From the NCBI RefSeq assembly GCF_010093535.1, contig NW_022985229.1, positions 1-64,000 on the forward strand: a DNA stretch of 64,000 nucleotides, read 5' to 3'. Position 1 is the first letter of the stretch. Each line of letters opens with the position of its first letter. The notes below the pieces were generated by a model. It was not told the origin of the DNA. It saw only the letters and a program-made list of their open reading frames with translations, and searched no databases. The position numbers and the translations under genes were made by a program. Origin of the DNA: Lindgomyces ingoldianus (Eukaryota > Ascomycota > Dothideomycetes > Pleosporales > Lindgomycetaceae). Positions 1 through 11,777 of the stretch are shown in pieces.

Positions 1-32
1 TTCGGACCCATTGTCTTGCCTGCGCCGTTACA
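1..32 (-). repeat. LTR fragment, family LTR-A (TGTAACGGC type)
   Basis: The first 32 bases are the exact reverse complement of the first 32 bases of the GC-rich solo LTR at 54532. The fragment therefore is the 5' tip of a minus-strand LTR whose remainder lies left of the window. It ends with the TGTAAC terminus at base 32. Confidence 0.85.
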
Positions 33-79
33 TGCAGCGCCTTTAGGATTGCTTATCTACTTTAGCTTACACCTGCTTC

Positions 80-415
80 TGTCAGATATGCGCACCTGCT
101 GTCAAGACAGGAGGAACGCTGGACAAAAGCTGCTACATAGTACAAGCAATAAGCTTAAACAGTATGTTGCTACAAATTGCTGCATGTTGCAGCATTTTGT
201 AATATTTTGCAACAAATTGCAGCATGTTGCAAGCTAGTTGCGCATAGGGCTAGTGCACAAGGGACTTAGACTAGAAAAACAAAGCTAAGCAACATAAGCA
301 GAGCAGACAAAAAAAAATATTTAATTAATTAATATAATTAATTATTATCTTATATATTATATTTAAAACCTATTATTTATCTTAGGAAGCCTAGAAATAG
401 TGCTTTAATCTAACA
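80..415 (+). repeat. Solo LTR of Copia-1
   Basis: A 336-bp sequence begins TGTCAGATATG and ends TAACA, matching both LTRs of the full Copia-1 element at 14623 and 19798. It is flanked by GCTTC (75-79) and GCTTT (416-420), a 5-bp target duplication with one C-to-T difference. No internal element sequence follows, so it is a solo LTR left by LTR-LTR recombination. It contains the TTGCAGCA-rich minisatellite typical of this LTR. Confidence 0.9.
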
Positions 416-1600
416 GCTTTTTTGCCTTTTTTCTGTTACTACGCGCTCTAAACTTATTTTAAGCTGTTAAATGTAGGCCTTTTTTAATGTAGCTGCCTTA
501 TTAGCTGCTTAAAGCTTAGTAATTTCTTATTATGCTAACACTAGCTTATATGCAATTATTACTGCTCTTTATAAGGCTTTTTTTCTAGAGGCATTACTTC
601 TTTAGAACTCTCTTTATATGTAAAGCTACTTACAACACAACTTATATCTACTAGGGATTGCTGCCTGCTGCTGTAATCTACTGTAGTTGGCTGTAATTTA
701 CTATAGTTTACTATAATTTACTATAGTTTACTATAATTTACTATAATTTACTATAATTTACTATAGTTTGCTGCAATTTGCTGTAGTTTACTATAGTTTA
801 CTATAATTTGCTATAGTCTACTATAATTTGCTGTAATTTACTTTATGCATTTCTTAATACTGCTAAGTAATCTTTTACTAACACCTCTAGGCATTAGCCT
901 ATTATATTTAAATAGTAGTTAAAGAAGCTAAACTAGTAGTTTTATAAGTAAAATAGCTTATTAAGGTATTACATGTACTACATTAATCTTTGCAGCAATA
1001 GAGAGGCAGAGACAGAGGTAGAGGCAGCGCTAGAGCTCCCTAGCACTTTAAGAAATTCCTGTAGAGGCAATAAACTACATAAGCTGTAGCTCTACAACTA
1101 GGGCTTTAATACTAAAATAATTAAATTAAAAATATTAAGTAGTAGTATTAGGCATAGTGTAGCAGTATTAGGTAGTAAAAGGAACAGGTGCAACACTAAA
1201 AAATATAAGGTGCAAAGAAAAGAAAGACTATTATAAGATTAAAAACATGTTAAAAGCTAAGGCTAGAACATGTTTTTTTAATTATAGCTAATAATTAACT
1301 AATTTCTAGATAACTATTAAATAAGCTTTATGCTAGCTAGCATTTATAATTAGCAAGTACGTGTAAGGCAAAGAGAGTTGCACAGTGTACACATTACGCA
1401 GGGGGGGTAGTAGGTAACTAGTGTTAATTATTCCTTTTCTTCTAAGTCTATGCAAAGGAAAGGAATATTTATCTATTTATATGTGCAACTATAATACAAG
1501 CCTATAATATGTGACGCTTAATAGCATATCTAAATACTTTTATTTAGACAATAACTAATCTTAAATTTATATAAACCTTTAGTTTTTAAAAAAGAAATTT
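416..1600. other. AT-rich RIP-degraded spacer with a short minisatellite
   Basis: No reading frame or recognisable element was found. Bases about 676-840 hold a tandem array of roughly 10-bp units of the form TTTACTATA(A/G), with TTTGCTGTA variants. The rest is TA-rich sequence with stop codons in all frames, as expected of old mutated repeats. Confidence 0.6.
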
Positions 1601-1639
1601 TACTAACTTAATTAAAGCTAAAAATTAGCTAGCTATTAT

Positions 1640-1860
1640 TTACTTTTAAGTATTACTTTACTTATAAGTATACTTTAAAATAAGTAATTTAGTTATATAT
1701 AAAGTTTTTAGCTTAGCGCCTATATACTTTTTTAAAAAGTAAAATAACCTATATTAAATAGCTATAAAAAGTGTAATAAGTAAAAAAGTATATAAATAGT
1801 AATAATTTTACTATCTTTATAGTATTATAAAAAATAAAGTAAGTTATTAGTAAAGCTTAC
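1640..1860 (-). mobile_element. Fot1 family 1 fragment, reversed
   Basis: This stretch is the reverse complement, with scattered transitions, of about 21900-22100 inside the full-length Fot1 family 1 element at 20973-22835. Only the 3' half of the element is seen; no TIR is nearby. It is a heavily mutated remnant. Confidence 0.7.
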
Positions 1861-2240
1861 TATACTTAATATATTTAAGTTTATAAACTATAACGTTAAG
1901 TAAAATCTTTTTTAAAACACACTAACTAGTTAGTTATAATTTTTTTATTAGTTTATATATTTTTTATATATATTTTTTTTATAAAAAAGTATACTTAATA
2001 TAAGTACACTTTAATATTAATTTATATGTAGTTTACTTTAGTATATGTTATATAAAACATATTTAAATTATAGTTAGCTATATTTATTCTATATTTCTTT
2101 TAGCTATATTAGTGTGTTAGAGATTAGTATTAGCTATGCTTAGTTATAGGCTATAATTATTTACATGCTGTAGTTAAATATTATTATTATATGTCTATTA
2201 CCTGTCTAATACTAATTTGCTAAGCATTATGCTACAACTA

Positions 2241-2527
2241 TGTAACAGCGCAGGCAAGATAATAGGTCTAAATGCAGTAAGAATCTACTTAAAGGAATAT
2301 TAAAGTGTAAGGACTTAGAACCTAGGAATGCTATTAACACCTATAGGCTTTATATAAAGAATATTAGAAAACTACTAAGCTAGCTAAGAGAAGAGGTGCA
2401 ACTAAATACTTAAAAAAATAAAAGTAACTATAAAAAATAAAGTTAAGTTATAGTTAAGGCTAATATAAAAACTTATTAAATAAGTTTTAAGCAACCTAAG
2501 ATATAATAATTTATAAAAATTATTATA
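2241..2527 (+). repeat. Solo LTR, family LTR-A, heavily RIP-mutated
   Basis: It begins TGTAACAGCGCAGGC and aligns along its whole length with the GC-rich LTR at 54532-54893, but most CpA, CpG and complementary sites have changed to T or A. It is flanked by AACTA on both sides (2236-2240 and 2528-2532), so it is a solo LTR. The terminal TTACA has become TTATA. It is shorter than the other copy because it carries one rather than two units of an internal repeat of about 65 bp. Confidence 0.88.
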
Positions 2528-2829
2528 AACTATTCTTAAACCTAAATAACCTACTATAAAGATAAAATAGTAGATAGCATAGATAGCACTAAAAGTAAGA
2601 TTTTAAAGAAAGATAGAAGTGTATTATAAGAAAAATAAATTGCTGCTAAGCCTTACTTGTTAGGATTTATGCTTATATACAAAGCACAGGTTATGTGACC
2701 TCTAAACAGGCTAGGGGAGGCCATCTTATCCCGCTCTAGGACATCCAGCCTTACACCTACCTTAATGTGCTAAGTATTGCTCTAAGCAAGCTTTGCTTTT
2801 ACAGATCATTTATAAACTGTTGTAGTATT
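2528..2829. other. Unassigned AT-rich spacer
   Basis: No reading frame is visible. A more GC-rich stretch (about 2690-2760) is not matched elsewhere in the window and may be part of another old repeat. Confidence 0.4.
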
Positions 2830-4072
2830 TTATAATTATAAGTAAGCACTATTTTAGCTATTTAATGTTAATTCTTAAGTGCTCTATTAGCTTTATAGTA
2901 TTAAGAAGTAGTATGTCTTATATAATAATTTAATTTATTTTTTTTATTTACTAGCTTAGTTTAGTTTTACTATTTAACAGCTACTTATCCTAGTTACTGC
3001 GCAAAGGTACAGGCCTTAACTAAGTGCTACAGACATCCCTACATAGCTAGGTGCTATAGACAACCTTTATAGCTAGGGCGCTTTACTACTTTTAAAAAAA
3101 ATATTATATATACTTTAAGCTAAAACTATTACATTATTAGCTAAAGCCTTAGCAAGTTTATTCTTAATAAAAATAGGCTACTACTATAAACTATTACTAG
3201 CACTACTAATTCTTAGGTTATAGCCTAAATATAGAGGTCTACTAGCTAGCTTATTATTACCCTCTTCTCTTATAAAGTAGTAACTAGCATAGTTACGCTA
3301 TTTATAATTACTACATGCTCTACTAAAGTGCCCCTTAGCGCAGCGGCACTCTAGGAACGGTTGTAGGCCCGAGACAGCGCTATAGCATGCGCTGCACAGG
3401 TTGTCCACTGCCCTTCTGCAAGATTGTATAAGAATAGTGTTAATGTATAAAGGCCTATATAAAGCTATTTAATAAAAAAATATACTGCTATATATAAACT
3501 TTACATCCTGCCCTAGAAGGGCTAGCAATGCACAGGCCTGTAGACTATAAGCTAGTAGGGCTAGCTGCTGCTGTCCTACATGTAGGACAGAATTAACATT
3601 AGCGCTAGCTTAGTTAGTAGCAGTAATAGCAGCATTATAAAGAATAAAAGCCCTATTTTAAGTGTTAGCTTTATATAATAAAAGTAATTAAAATACTGTA
3701 GGCTTAATGCCTACATTATTATTATTATTATTGTTGTTGCTGCTGCTACTACTGTTGCTATTGCTGCTGTTGTTGCTGTTATTGCTGTTATTATTACTAC
3801 TACTGCTGTAGTAGTAGTGGATGTGGAAGAGTAGTAGTGGCGGTGAGTATCTACAATTATTGTACAACGCTGTAGTAAAGGCAGTTGCTATAAAAGGCAG
3901 TTGCAATATAGTTATATAAAATAACCCTTTACTTCTTAGATCTTTAAAAAACATTGTATAAATGTGTTATAGTATGTTTTGCCTAGTAAAATACTATAGT
4001 GTTTTATACCTAAAATGCTTCTAAGCGATTGGCGATTAGTTTTTTCCCTTCACCAGCTAACAGTCCGCTGTA
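2830..4072 (-). mobile_element. 4-kb TIR element, copy A (partial, one end)
   Basis: The segment matches 6873-8116, the right end of copy B, over its whole length. It ends at the TIR CAGTCCGCTGTA (4061-4072). The other TIR is not visible; the match starts abruptly near 2830, so the copy is truncated or interrupted. It carries the same decayed minus-strand reading frame as copies B and C. Confidence 0.8.
3688..3954 (-). pseudogene. Asn/Ser-rich N-terminus of the TIR-element protein (copy A)
   Basis: An 88-residue open stretch starts MFFKDLRSKG and runs through a Tyr-rich patch into a tract of Ser and Asn residues (about residues 52-80). The same protein is encoded in copies B and C, in C with fewer transitions, so it is a real coding segment of the element and not chance. 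Downstream on the same strand (about 3270-3420) is the Cys cluster described for copy B. The function is unknown. Confidence 0.55.
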
Positions 4073-4083
4073 GTGCTTGTATT

Positions 4084-7000
4084 TACGGCGGACTGTTAGC
4101 TGGTGAAGGGAAAAAACTAATCGCTAATTTAAAAATTCTTTACCCTGCACATAATTATAGCCTTTAGCTACTTACAACTTTATAATTATTTTATACACAT
4201 TTATACATGTTAATTTTATAATGCCTAGTAAGCGTCTTTTAAATAGTTACATTGTACAAGTGCTTACTAATATAGTGGTGATGTAGAAGGACGTCCTAAG
4301 ATTAACCTTAAACTGTACTAACTCTATCTACTTAGGCTTTTTTATAAAAGTGTTATATACACATAAATAGCTACTTACTTTTTTAAAGAGTTTTAAGTCT
4401 ATGTTACTTTTTATATAATTAAGTAGTAGTTTTAAATATAGAATATAAGGCAACACTTTTTTACTAAAGTTAAAAATAAAGTTAAGAATTAAATCTAGGT
4501 GCTGTTTTTTAAAGTTAGGCTTAAAGATTTAAATATGCTTTATATACTACATAATAAAAGCTTTTAAATTAGAAAATATACACTTATATAACTTTAATTT
4601 AAGCTTAGATTACATAAAAAAGTGTAAAGTGTTAAATAAAGCTAGTAAGTAAATAAGCTTATATAATAACTTATTAGTTAAAAGCTAAAAAAAGGTGTTA
4701 TTAATAAGTATAAGTAAAAGTATCTTTATACACACTTTTATTAACATAGCTATATTATTATATAGGACTAGTTATTTTGCATCTATTATATAATAAACTA
4801 TAAGGCAGTAGAGCGCTGCAAGCGCAACCTGTAGCAACACTATAGAGAGTATATTATTTTTAGCCTAAACTTTATTTAGTCTATTAATAGCTATAGTAAG
4901 CTAAAACTGTACAGCATAGAGATCTATGCATGTATTAACGCGTACTTACAATACATTGTATAGATTTATGTTAGAATCTCTGCCTACACTACTATTAGCT
5001 GCCTTTACTAGTTTTTTAAAACACTTAAAGAAATAAAGTAGTAACTACATTTTATATAATCTAATTAAGAGATAAAAATAGTTATGCTAGTAGATGCTTA
5101 TTACTAGCTTTAAAGGTTTATAAAGCCTAAGCTTCTATTTAATTAGTGCTACTTTTATAGCATAAGTACATTAAATTAGTAGATTAAAGCTTAGTAGTAG
5201 TAACTCTTAAAAGGCTTTTTTTTTTATTAGTAAGTTAGTATTTTATATAATACTTATTACTTTATCTTACTTTAAGTAAGATTACTTTTACTACTTTTAA
5301 ACTTAAGGCTTCTTTTTAAAAAATAGCTTAGCTAATTAGCTTACTATTTATACTATATATATTTTTATACTTTATAAGAAACTATATAGCTTTATATAAC
5401 TATAAAACACACATTTAATTTAAAGGTAGAAGAACTGTCTAAACAGTGTAGTTAAAAAGCCTTTTATGCTTTATTACTATTCTAGAGCTTATGTCTAGAA
5501 CTAGGCTCTTTTATTTAATGCTAATTAGCTTTATATAATTAAGAGAAGAGTTAATAGTTAGAATATAAATGTCTACCTTCTATAAAATACGCTTTAGTAG
5601 TGTAATAGAGTACTAGATTTGCTTAGATTTAACAGCGTAGCTGCAGCTCACTCTAACTTTTAAGATTATACAACACTATATTTAAATGTTTATCTTTTGC
5701 TTTAAGCAAAAGCATAATACTATATCTAGAACAGTCTTTAGCCTGTACTATCTTTGCTTAAGTTACTTATTAAAGTGTAAAATTAGTAGGTAAGGTTTTA
5801 TATAATATACTTAATATAAAAGTATTTAATTTAACTAGAGTAATTAAGACATAGTTTAAAATATTAATTTTAAAACTAACTTTAATAAAAAAATGCCTAT
5901 TAATTCTAATCTAGCTTAGTAGATTTATGTAGATGTAGTAACTAAGCCTTTATTTTTCCTATAGTATATTTAAATTTTTTATAGTTTTTTTTTTAGTTCT
6001 TTCTTTAGTTTTTTTTTTATATAACATATAATCTATTATTACTATAAGTGCCTAAGATAAGTTTTATCCTACTATAAGATAGTCTTATAGTAAGTAGTCT
6101 ACTAAATATAAGTTTTATCTAAACTATAGTGTTTAAATTTAACTTTTTACACCTACATAAATTATATAAGACAAAGAAGAAATAATCTATCTAAAGAATA
6201 CACTTAAAAGTGTAAAAAAAAGAATGTTTATCTCTTCTATATAAGCTGCTTTACATACACTAGCAGAATTAGCATGTTAGTAGTTAATCTAGCATACATC
6301 TTTACTTTTTATTTAAGGCTATATAACAGCTAAGCTCTCTATTCTTGTAATCCTCTACTTTATATAATATAAGGTAATTAATAAGTGTAAGCAAATTAAT
6401 AGTATTAAACAGCTATATATAATACTCTCTTATATATTAGCTAATATCTAATACATAGTAAATTAGACCTAGATATAGCTTTAAAACGCGCCTTTTATAA
6501 GCTATACTAAGTTTGTTAAAAACAGCCTTTTTAAAAAGCTTATATAATTTAATTTCTTAATTACTAAAGGCTATTCTAAACTATATTTTATTATAAATAT
6601 TAGTAAAGATTATATTACACATTTTTTAAAAAGTGCTAAGAATTATTATATAATTAAGAACTTACTAAAAAGTAGATACTTTAAAAAAGGCAACTAAAGC
6701 ATAACTTTATACCTAGTATATAAGGTAACTATAGTAGCTTAGAATAAGATCTTTTTATATAAACCCCCTACTAAGTAGACTAAGGTTAAGAAGGAGAAGA
6801 AGCTAGTAAAAAAAAAAAAAGTTAAGTAAAAATTAAGCTTTATTAAAAATAAAAAGAATAAAGAAATGCTTTTATATAATTATAAGTAAGCACTGTTTTA
6901 GCTATTTAATGTTAATTCTTAAGTGCCTTATTAGCTTTATAGTATTAAGAAGTAGTATATTTTATATAATAATTTAATTTATTTTTTTTATTTACTAGCT

Positions 7001-8116
7001 TAGTTTAGTTTTACTATTTAACAGCTACTTGTCCTAGTTACTGTGCAAAGGTATAGGCCTTAACTAAGTGCTACAGACATCTCTACATAGCTAGGTGCTA
7101 TAGACAACCTTTATAGCTAGGGCGCTTTACTACTTTTAAAAGAAATATTATATGTACTTTAAGCTAGAACTATTACATTATTAGCTAAAGCTCTAGTAGG
7201 TTTATTTTTAATAAGAATAAGCTGCTACTGTAAACTATTACTAGCACTACTAATCTCTAAGTTGTAGCCTAAACACAGAGGTCTACTAGCTAGCTTATTA
7301 TTACCCCTTTCTCTTATAAAGCAGTAACTAGCATAGTTATGCTATTTGCAATTGCTACATGCTCTGCTAAAGTGCCCCTTAGCGCGGCAGCACTCTGGGA
7401 ACGGTCGTGGGCCTGAGACAGCGCCATAGCATGCGCTGCACAGGTTGTCCACTGCCCTTCCGCAAGATTGTATAAGGATAGCGTTAATGTACAAAGGCCT
7501 GTGCAAAGCTATTTAATAAGGGGATATACTACTATATATAAACTCTACATCCTGCCCTAGAAGGGCTAGCAATGCACAGGCCTGTGGACTATAAGCTAGT
7601 GGGGCCAGCTGCTGCTGTCCTACATGTAGGACAGGATTAACATTAGTGCTAGCTTAGTTAGTAGCAGCAACAGCAGCATTATAGAAAATAAAAGCCTTAT
7701 TTTAAGTGTTAGCTTTATATAATAAGAGTAATTAAAATACTGTAGGCTTAATGCCTACATTATTATTATTGTTGTTATTATTGCTGCTGCTGCTACTATT
7801 GCTATTGCTGCTGTTATTACTATTGTTGCTGTTGTTATTGCTGCTACTGCTGTAGTAGTAGTAGATGTGGAAGAGTGGTGGTGGCAGTGAGTATCTACAA
7901 TTATTGTACAACGCTGTAGTAAAGGCAGTTGCTATAGAGGGCAGTTACAATACAGTTACATAAAACAACCCTTTACTCCTTAGATCTTTAAAAAACATTA
8001 TACAAATGCGTTATAGTATGTTTTGCCTAGTAAAATACTATAGTGTTTCATACCTAAAATGCTTCTAAGCGATTAGCGATTAGTTTTTTCCCTTCACCAG
8101 CTAACAGTCCGCCGTA
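4084..8116 (-). mobile_element. 4-kb TIR element, copy B (complete)
   Basis: The element is 4033 bp with near-perfect TIRs of about 45 bp starting TACGGCGGACTGTTAGCTGG at both ends. It is flanked by TGTATT (4078-4083) and CGTATT (8117-8122), a 6-bp target duplication with one C-to-T change. The insertion splits a P450 gene: the 11 bases 4073-4083 and the sequence from 8117 join to encode VARIFLGAPLCRNEKWLE, a conserved P450 stretch. The TIRs keep their CpG sites although the interior is strongly RIP-mutated. I do not recognise a transposase. Polinton and IS3EU are superfamilies reported with 6-bp duplications, but nothing here ties the element to either. Confidence 0.85.
7240..8010 (-). pseudogene. 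TIR-element protein: Asn-rich tract plus Cys cluster (copy B)
   Basis: Reading leftwards from near the TIR, a decayed frame encodes an MFFKDLRSKG start, a Ser/Asn repeat (7760-7860) and then a Cys-rich module (about 7310-7445). The module has Cys spaced CSAC, then PFPECC, GHFSRACSNC and YASYC. The CxxC ... C ... CxxC ... C spacing resembles the small zinc-binding domains of fungal DUF3716-type proteins; that is a resemblance only. Several stops result from TGG or CAG to TAG-type transitions. Copies A (3270-3420) and C (24200-24760) preserve the same order. The rest of the element has no reading frame I can identify. Confidence 0.45.
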
Positions 8117-9134
8117 CGTATTTTCCTCGGAGCCCCACTCTGCCGAAACGAGAAATGGCTTGAGATTGCAACAGAGTTCACAGAAAATAGTGAGTGAGAA
8201 TGGAGCATTGTATAAAATTTAGGCTGACTGGACCCTCAGCATTCATCACGCTTGTGGTTATGCGACTATTCCCACGATACATCCATCCTCTGTTGGCCTG
8301 GTTTCTGCCGTCTGCCTGGCGTAGCACAAACTATATTCGACAAGCAAAGAGCCTCTTAGTCCTAGAGATCGAGCTTTGGTAGGCCGCAATGGCAAAATCC
8401 GGAAGCCCGGATTTCGGCCCTCCTACCCTGCTCAAATGGATGATAGAAATCGCAAAGAGGAGCGCAAGCCTAAAGATCTAGCCCACCTTGAAGTTGTTAT
8501 TTCGCTTGCTTCAATTCATACTTCACAAATGAATGCCGTGCATATACTCTCCGATCTGGCGGAGTATCCGGAATATTTTGGACCTCTACGCGAAGAGATC
8601 GAAACGGTGCTCTCTGAGGATGGTGAATGGAAGAATTAGGACAAGAACTCGTACTATAAACTCGAGAAACTCGATTCTTTCATGCGTGAGTCGCAACGCA
8701 GGAACCCCCCTACCTTGCTCTCCTACCACCGGATTATGCAGAAAGACTTCGTCTTACAGGATGGAACCCTTCTCCCCAAAGATGCGCACATCACCGTGGC
8801 GGTCGACGAGATTCAAAATGACAGCTGTGTCACTCCCGACCCTATGAGATTTGACCCGTTTCGGTATTACAGACTACGGCAAGAAGATGGCCATAACCAC
8901 CTGCATCAATTCGCCACGACTGAGCCCAACATCTTAAACTTCGGTCACAGGAAATATGCATGCCCAGAGCGCTTCTTCGCTGCTCTCGAAATAAAGACGA
9001 TTCTAGTTCGGCTGATCATGGACTACGATTGGAAGCTCCCTGATGGACAAGGTAGGCCAGAGAATCTCAAGGCGCACGAGTTCATTTTTCCAAATCAGGA
9101 AGGCGTTTTGCAGATGAAGGTTCGAAGACATTGA
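8117..9134 (+). pseudogene. Cytochrome P450, 3' two-thirds, pseudogene (ent-kaurene oxidase-like class)
   Basis: The reading begins at the edge of the TIR element with RIFLGAPLCRNEKWLE, continues with LRLFPRY-like and LLAWFLPSAWR segments, and reaches an I-helix ASIHTS. That form, in place of AGxET, is typical of fungal ent-kaurene oxidase-type P450s. The ExxR region is SFMRESQRRNPP. The heme loop reads FGHRKYACPERF, where the two glycines of the usual FGHGxxACPGRF have become Arg and Glu, each by a G-to-A change. There are stops at 8170 and 8637 and a frameshift near 8470. The N-terminal part is missing beyond the transposon, apart from 11 bases at 4073-4083. The gene is dead. Confidence 0.88.
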
Positions 9135-10439
9135 AATTGATGGCTGGGGTAGGTATAGCTTGCCCATTTCTCCCTTAATCCTATTTCTAATCCTACAGCG
9201 TGCTTGTTGGTTGTCACATATCACGTAGAGGAGCAACATTAATGCTCTGCCTCTATACTAATAACAAGAAAGTCTTACAGTCAAAAGTGCAAAAAACAGG
9301 TGAAGTCGTCGCGTGCTGACCTCGACTGCGCCTTTGCAATCCTAATTCTCGATCGTGTTTGCTACGTCCTCATCTGTGAAGCCATTGGGAGCACCAGAGC
9401 TAGAAGGGACTGAGCTAATTGCTAAAGGAGTGTACCTAGGAGTATACATATATGCAAAAAGGCGGTCAGTCTTGGTAACATGTGACTATCGTGTGAGTCA
9501 TGCGTGACTACTGTAAACATCCTGGGTATTGAAAAACAACAGGATTAGATCAGCGTTTGGAAGACATTGAAGTTGCAACACGTAATCTAATACTGGTACG
9601 GCTCCGACACTTACTAATATGCATTGCAGGTTGATCTACGGCGGTTGAGATTTACCTTGAGGGCTTTAGTGCACTGATATCTTCGGTGACCCCGAGTGTT
9701 GAAGACGCGTCGGACTTCGGGAAGTTGAAGAGGCACAGAAGAGACGTATTTAAAGCTACTTGCCAGGTAACCCAGGTTAACGCTGCCGGCCGCGTCGGGC
9801 GGATGCCTGATAACCGCTCAGAGAATGTACGCGCCTTAGAGCACAAAGACCCGTTCACATATTTTACAGTTGAACCAGACACTAGTGTCGTTGTTCGTGT
9901 CTCATAACCTACATTGCTGCGTCCGTGTGTTATCCTGATTGGCTGGCAATGTCAAACATGGCAATCACTCGAAATTGCGGCACAGAATCCTTTGCGCCGC
10001 CGCTACGCAGTGCATCTGCATCGCAACACTTTCTCTGTTTCTGGTGGATAAAAACTATTCACAGTTACTGCGGCGAGGTACAGAGTGCATGCGCACGGCG
10101 ACCGACGTTATTAGTTACGAAGAAAGGACGCTAGATACGGAGTGTTGATGTCCTTGTTTGAAAGAAGCGCCCTACTCGCTGGGTGTGGTGGAGCTTCCCC
10201 ACGTGGATATTCTTATTGCATAACAGATATCGTTCGGAGCCCGCCACTCTTTTGAATGTGCCTATCTTGCAGGTCTAGACTTGTTAACTTCCTCTCGCCT
10301 AGGGGCAGCGTAAGTCATCATCACGACAGAGGAAGTTGTGGCATATAGAGGTGGCATGATCATGCAGCTATGTTAGAAGCTATTGAAGTGAAGCGCATTG
10401 TTCTGGTCTAAGTGCTCTGCTGCTGAGTATTTATTTGTA
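9135..10439. other. Non-repetitive intergenic sequence
   Basis: Base composition is balanced and RIP is not obvious. Two opposite-strand open stretches (9652-9882 and 9686-9907) overlap each other and show no recognisable domain. I see no gene that can be supported. Confidence 0.5.
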
Positions 10440-10440
10440 T

Positions 10441-11090
10441 TTATGACGGCAGAGGCAGTAAGAGCTATGGCAATGGCAGTAGGTGCCATAGTAAAGGCCG
10501 TAGGGGCCGTTGTGGATCAGTGAAGGAAGATTTCCGTATCAAGATTGCGACAGAAGTTAGGCCCATTACTCCTATCCGTGGAGAGACCCGGCGACGTTTG
10601 AAATCTGTATTTCCGGACCTTGCATAACTATAGATCTCAATCTCTAAGACTTTATTAAGTGCACAACTCCGCACAGAACAGACGCTAGAGTTCACCATTA
10701 GCTAATCAAAGGCTTTCTTCAGTTCTTCAACTAACTAGGTGCTGAGCGGGCCGTAGAACAACCACAACCATGGCTCTTTATAGGCAAATGCCTTCTCTAG
10801 TTTGCTTTTCACATCCTCCGGGATACTGTAAGCTTGAATTACCGCACGATATAGCGTGTTCTAACCATTATTCTAATCCTTTGTAGGAGCTTCCTTTACA
10901 AGTTAGAAACTAAGAGGCTTAGAGTGAACTCTTTTTCGCAGACGGCTAAAGACACGCGTACAGAAGCGTATTTAGGCAATTTCTGCTAGCTACCACTCCA
11001 TCCCCAGCTAAATTCTGTAGACAAGTTCTGCCTAGCTTTAGTACCAAGCTCACTCTAGTAGAAGGATCGATGGCAGGGTTGTTATCGATC
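10441..11090 (-). pseudogene. Unidentified decayed coding remnant
   Basis: On the minus strand two adjacent frames read as protein-like sequence: a segment resembling IPEDVKSKLEKAF followed by YKEPWLWLFYGPLST (about 10735-10850), and then an open 77-codon stretch from 10698 to 10465. Stops separate them. I do not recognise the family. Base composition resembles the P450 remnant to the left and not the repeats, so this may be another lost member of the original gene region. Confidence 0.3.
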
Positions 11091-11387
11091 ACGTAATCGC
11101 AAGTAATCAATCAGTCACCTAATTAATTACTTAAGTAGAATTATTACAATTAGGTTTAATTAATTATAATTAAACGCAATTAAGAATCTTATAATTCTTA
11201 CTACTTAATTACATTTTAGATATTATATAACTACTATATTAAAGTTTATAGCTTAAAATTAAACGTTTTACTAATTTTTAGTATTTTAAGCATTTTATTT
11301 ACTTAATTATATTTATAGATAGCTATAATTTTTCCTATAAAATTATATAACATGTAGAAGAAAAAATGCGTTTAGGCTTAGCACTTA
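11091..11387. other. AT-rich spacer
   Basis: A TTAATTA-rich stretch without reading frames precedes the first Fot1 TIR. Nothing further can be identified. Confidence 0.5.
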
Positions 11388-11735
11388 ACGTACTCTACAG
11401 GCGAGTCACTTACACACCTAAGTTGCTTACTTTTGCTAAGACCATACTACACTACCTTTTCTACACTAATACATTCCTAACAACACTACTTACACGCGCT
11501 AAAAGAATAGTAGATGCAGCTTATGCACTAGGCTTTTAAATAAAACATAACACTCTTAAAGCAACATGCTGCAGCTATGTATAAAGTCTTTTAAAAAATA
11601 TCTCTTTTAAAGCAACATGCTACAGCTATGTATAAAGTTTTTTAGAAATAAATAAATAACTAATACGCTAAATAACCTATTTAAGCTAATTCTACAGCTA
11701 ACCTACAAAGGCTAGATAATAATAAAAAGTAGATA
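11388..11735 (+). mobile_element. Fot1 family 1, 5' fragment
   Basis: It starts with the family 1 TIR ACGTACTCTACAGGCGAG after a TA dinucleotide and aligns with the first 350 bases of the element at 20973. It is cut at TA (11734-11735) by a second family 1 copy. Its continuation is not found after that copy ends at 36697, so the 3' part has been lost or lies elsewhere. It contains a 60-bp internal duplication around 11550-11640. Confidence 0.7.
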
Positions 11736-11777
11736 ACATACTCTACAGGCAAGTTGCTTGCACATCTAAGTTACTTA

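Noticed and set aside
683..840. CRISPR-like array
   Set aside because: The 10-bp units are contiguous, without unique spacers; it is a simple minisatellite in a eukaryotic genome.
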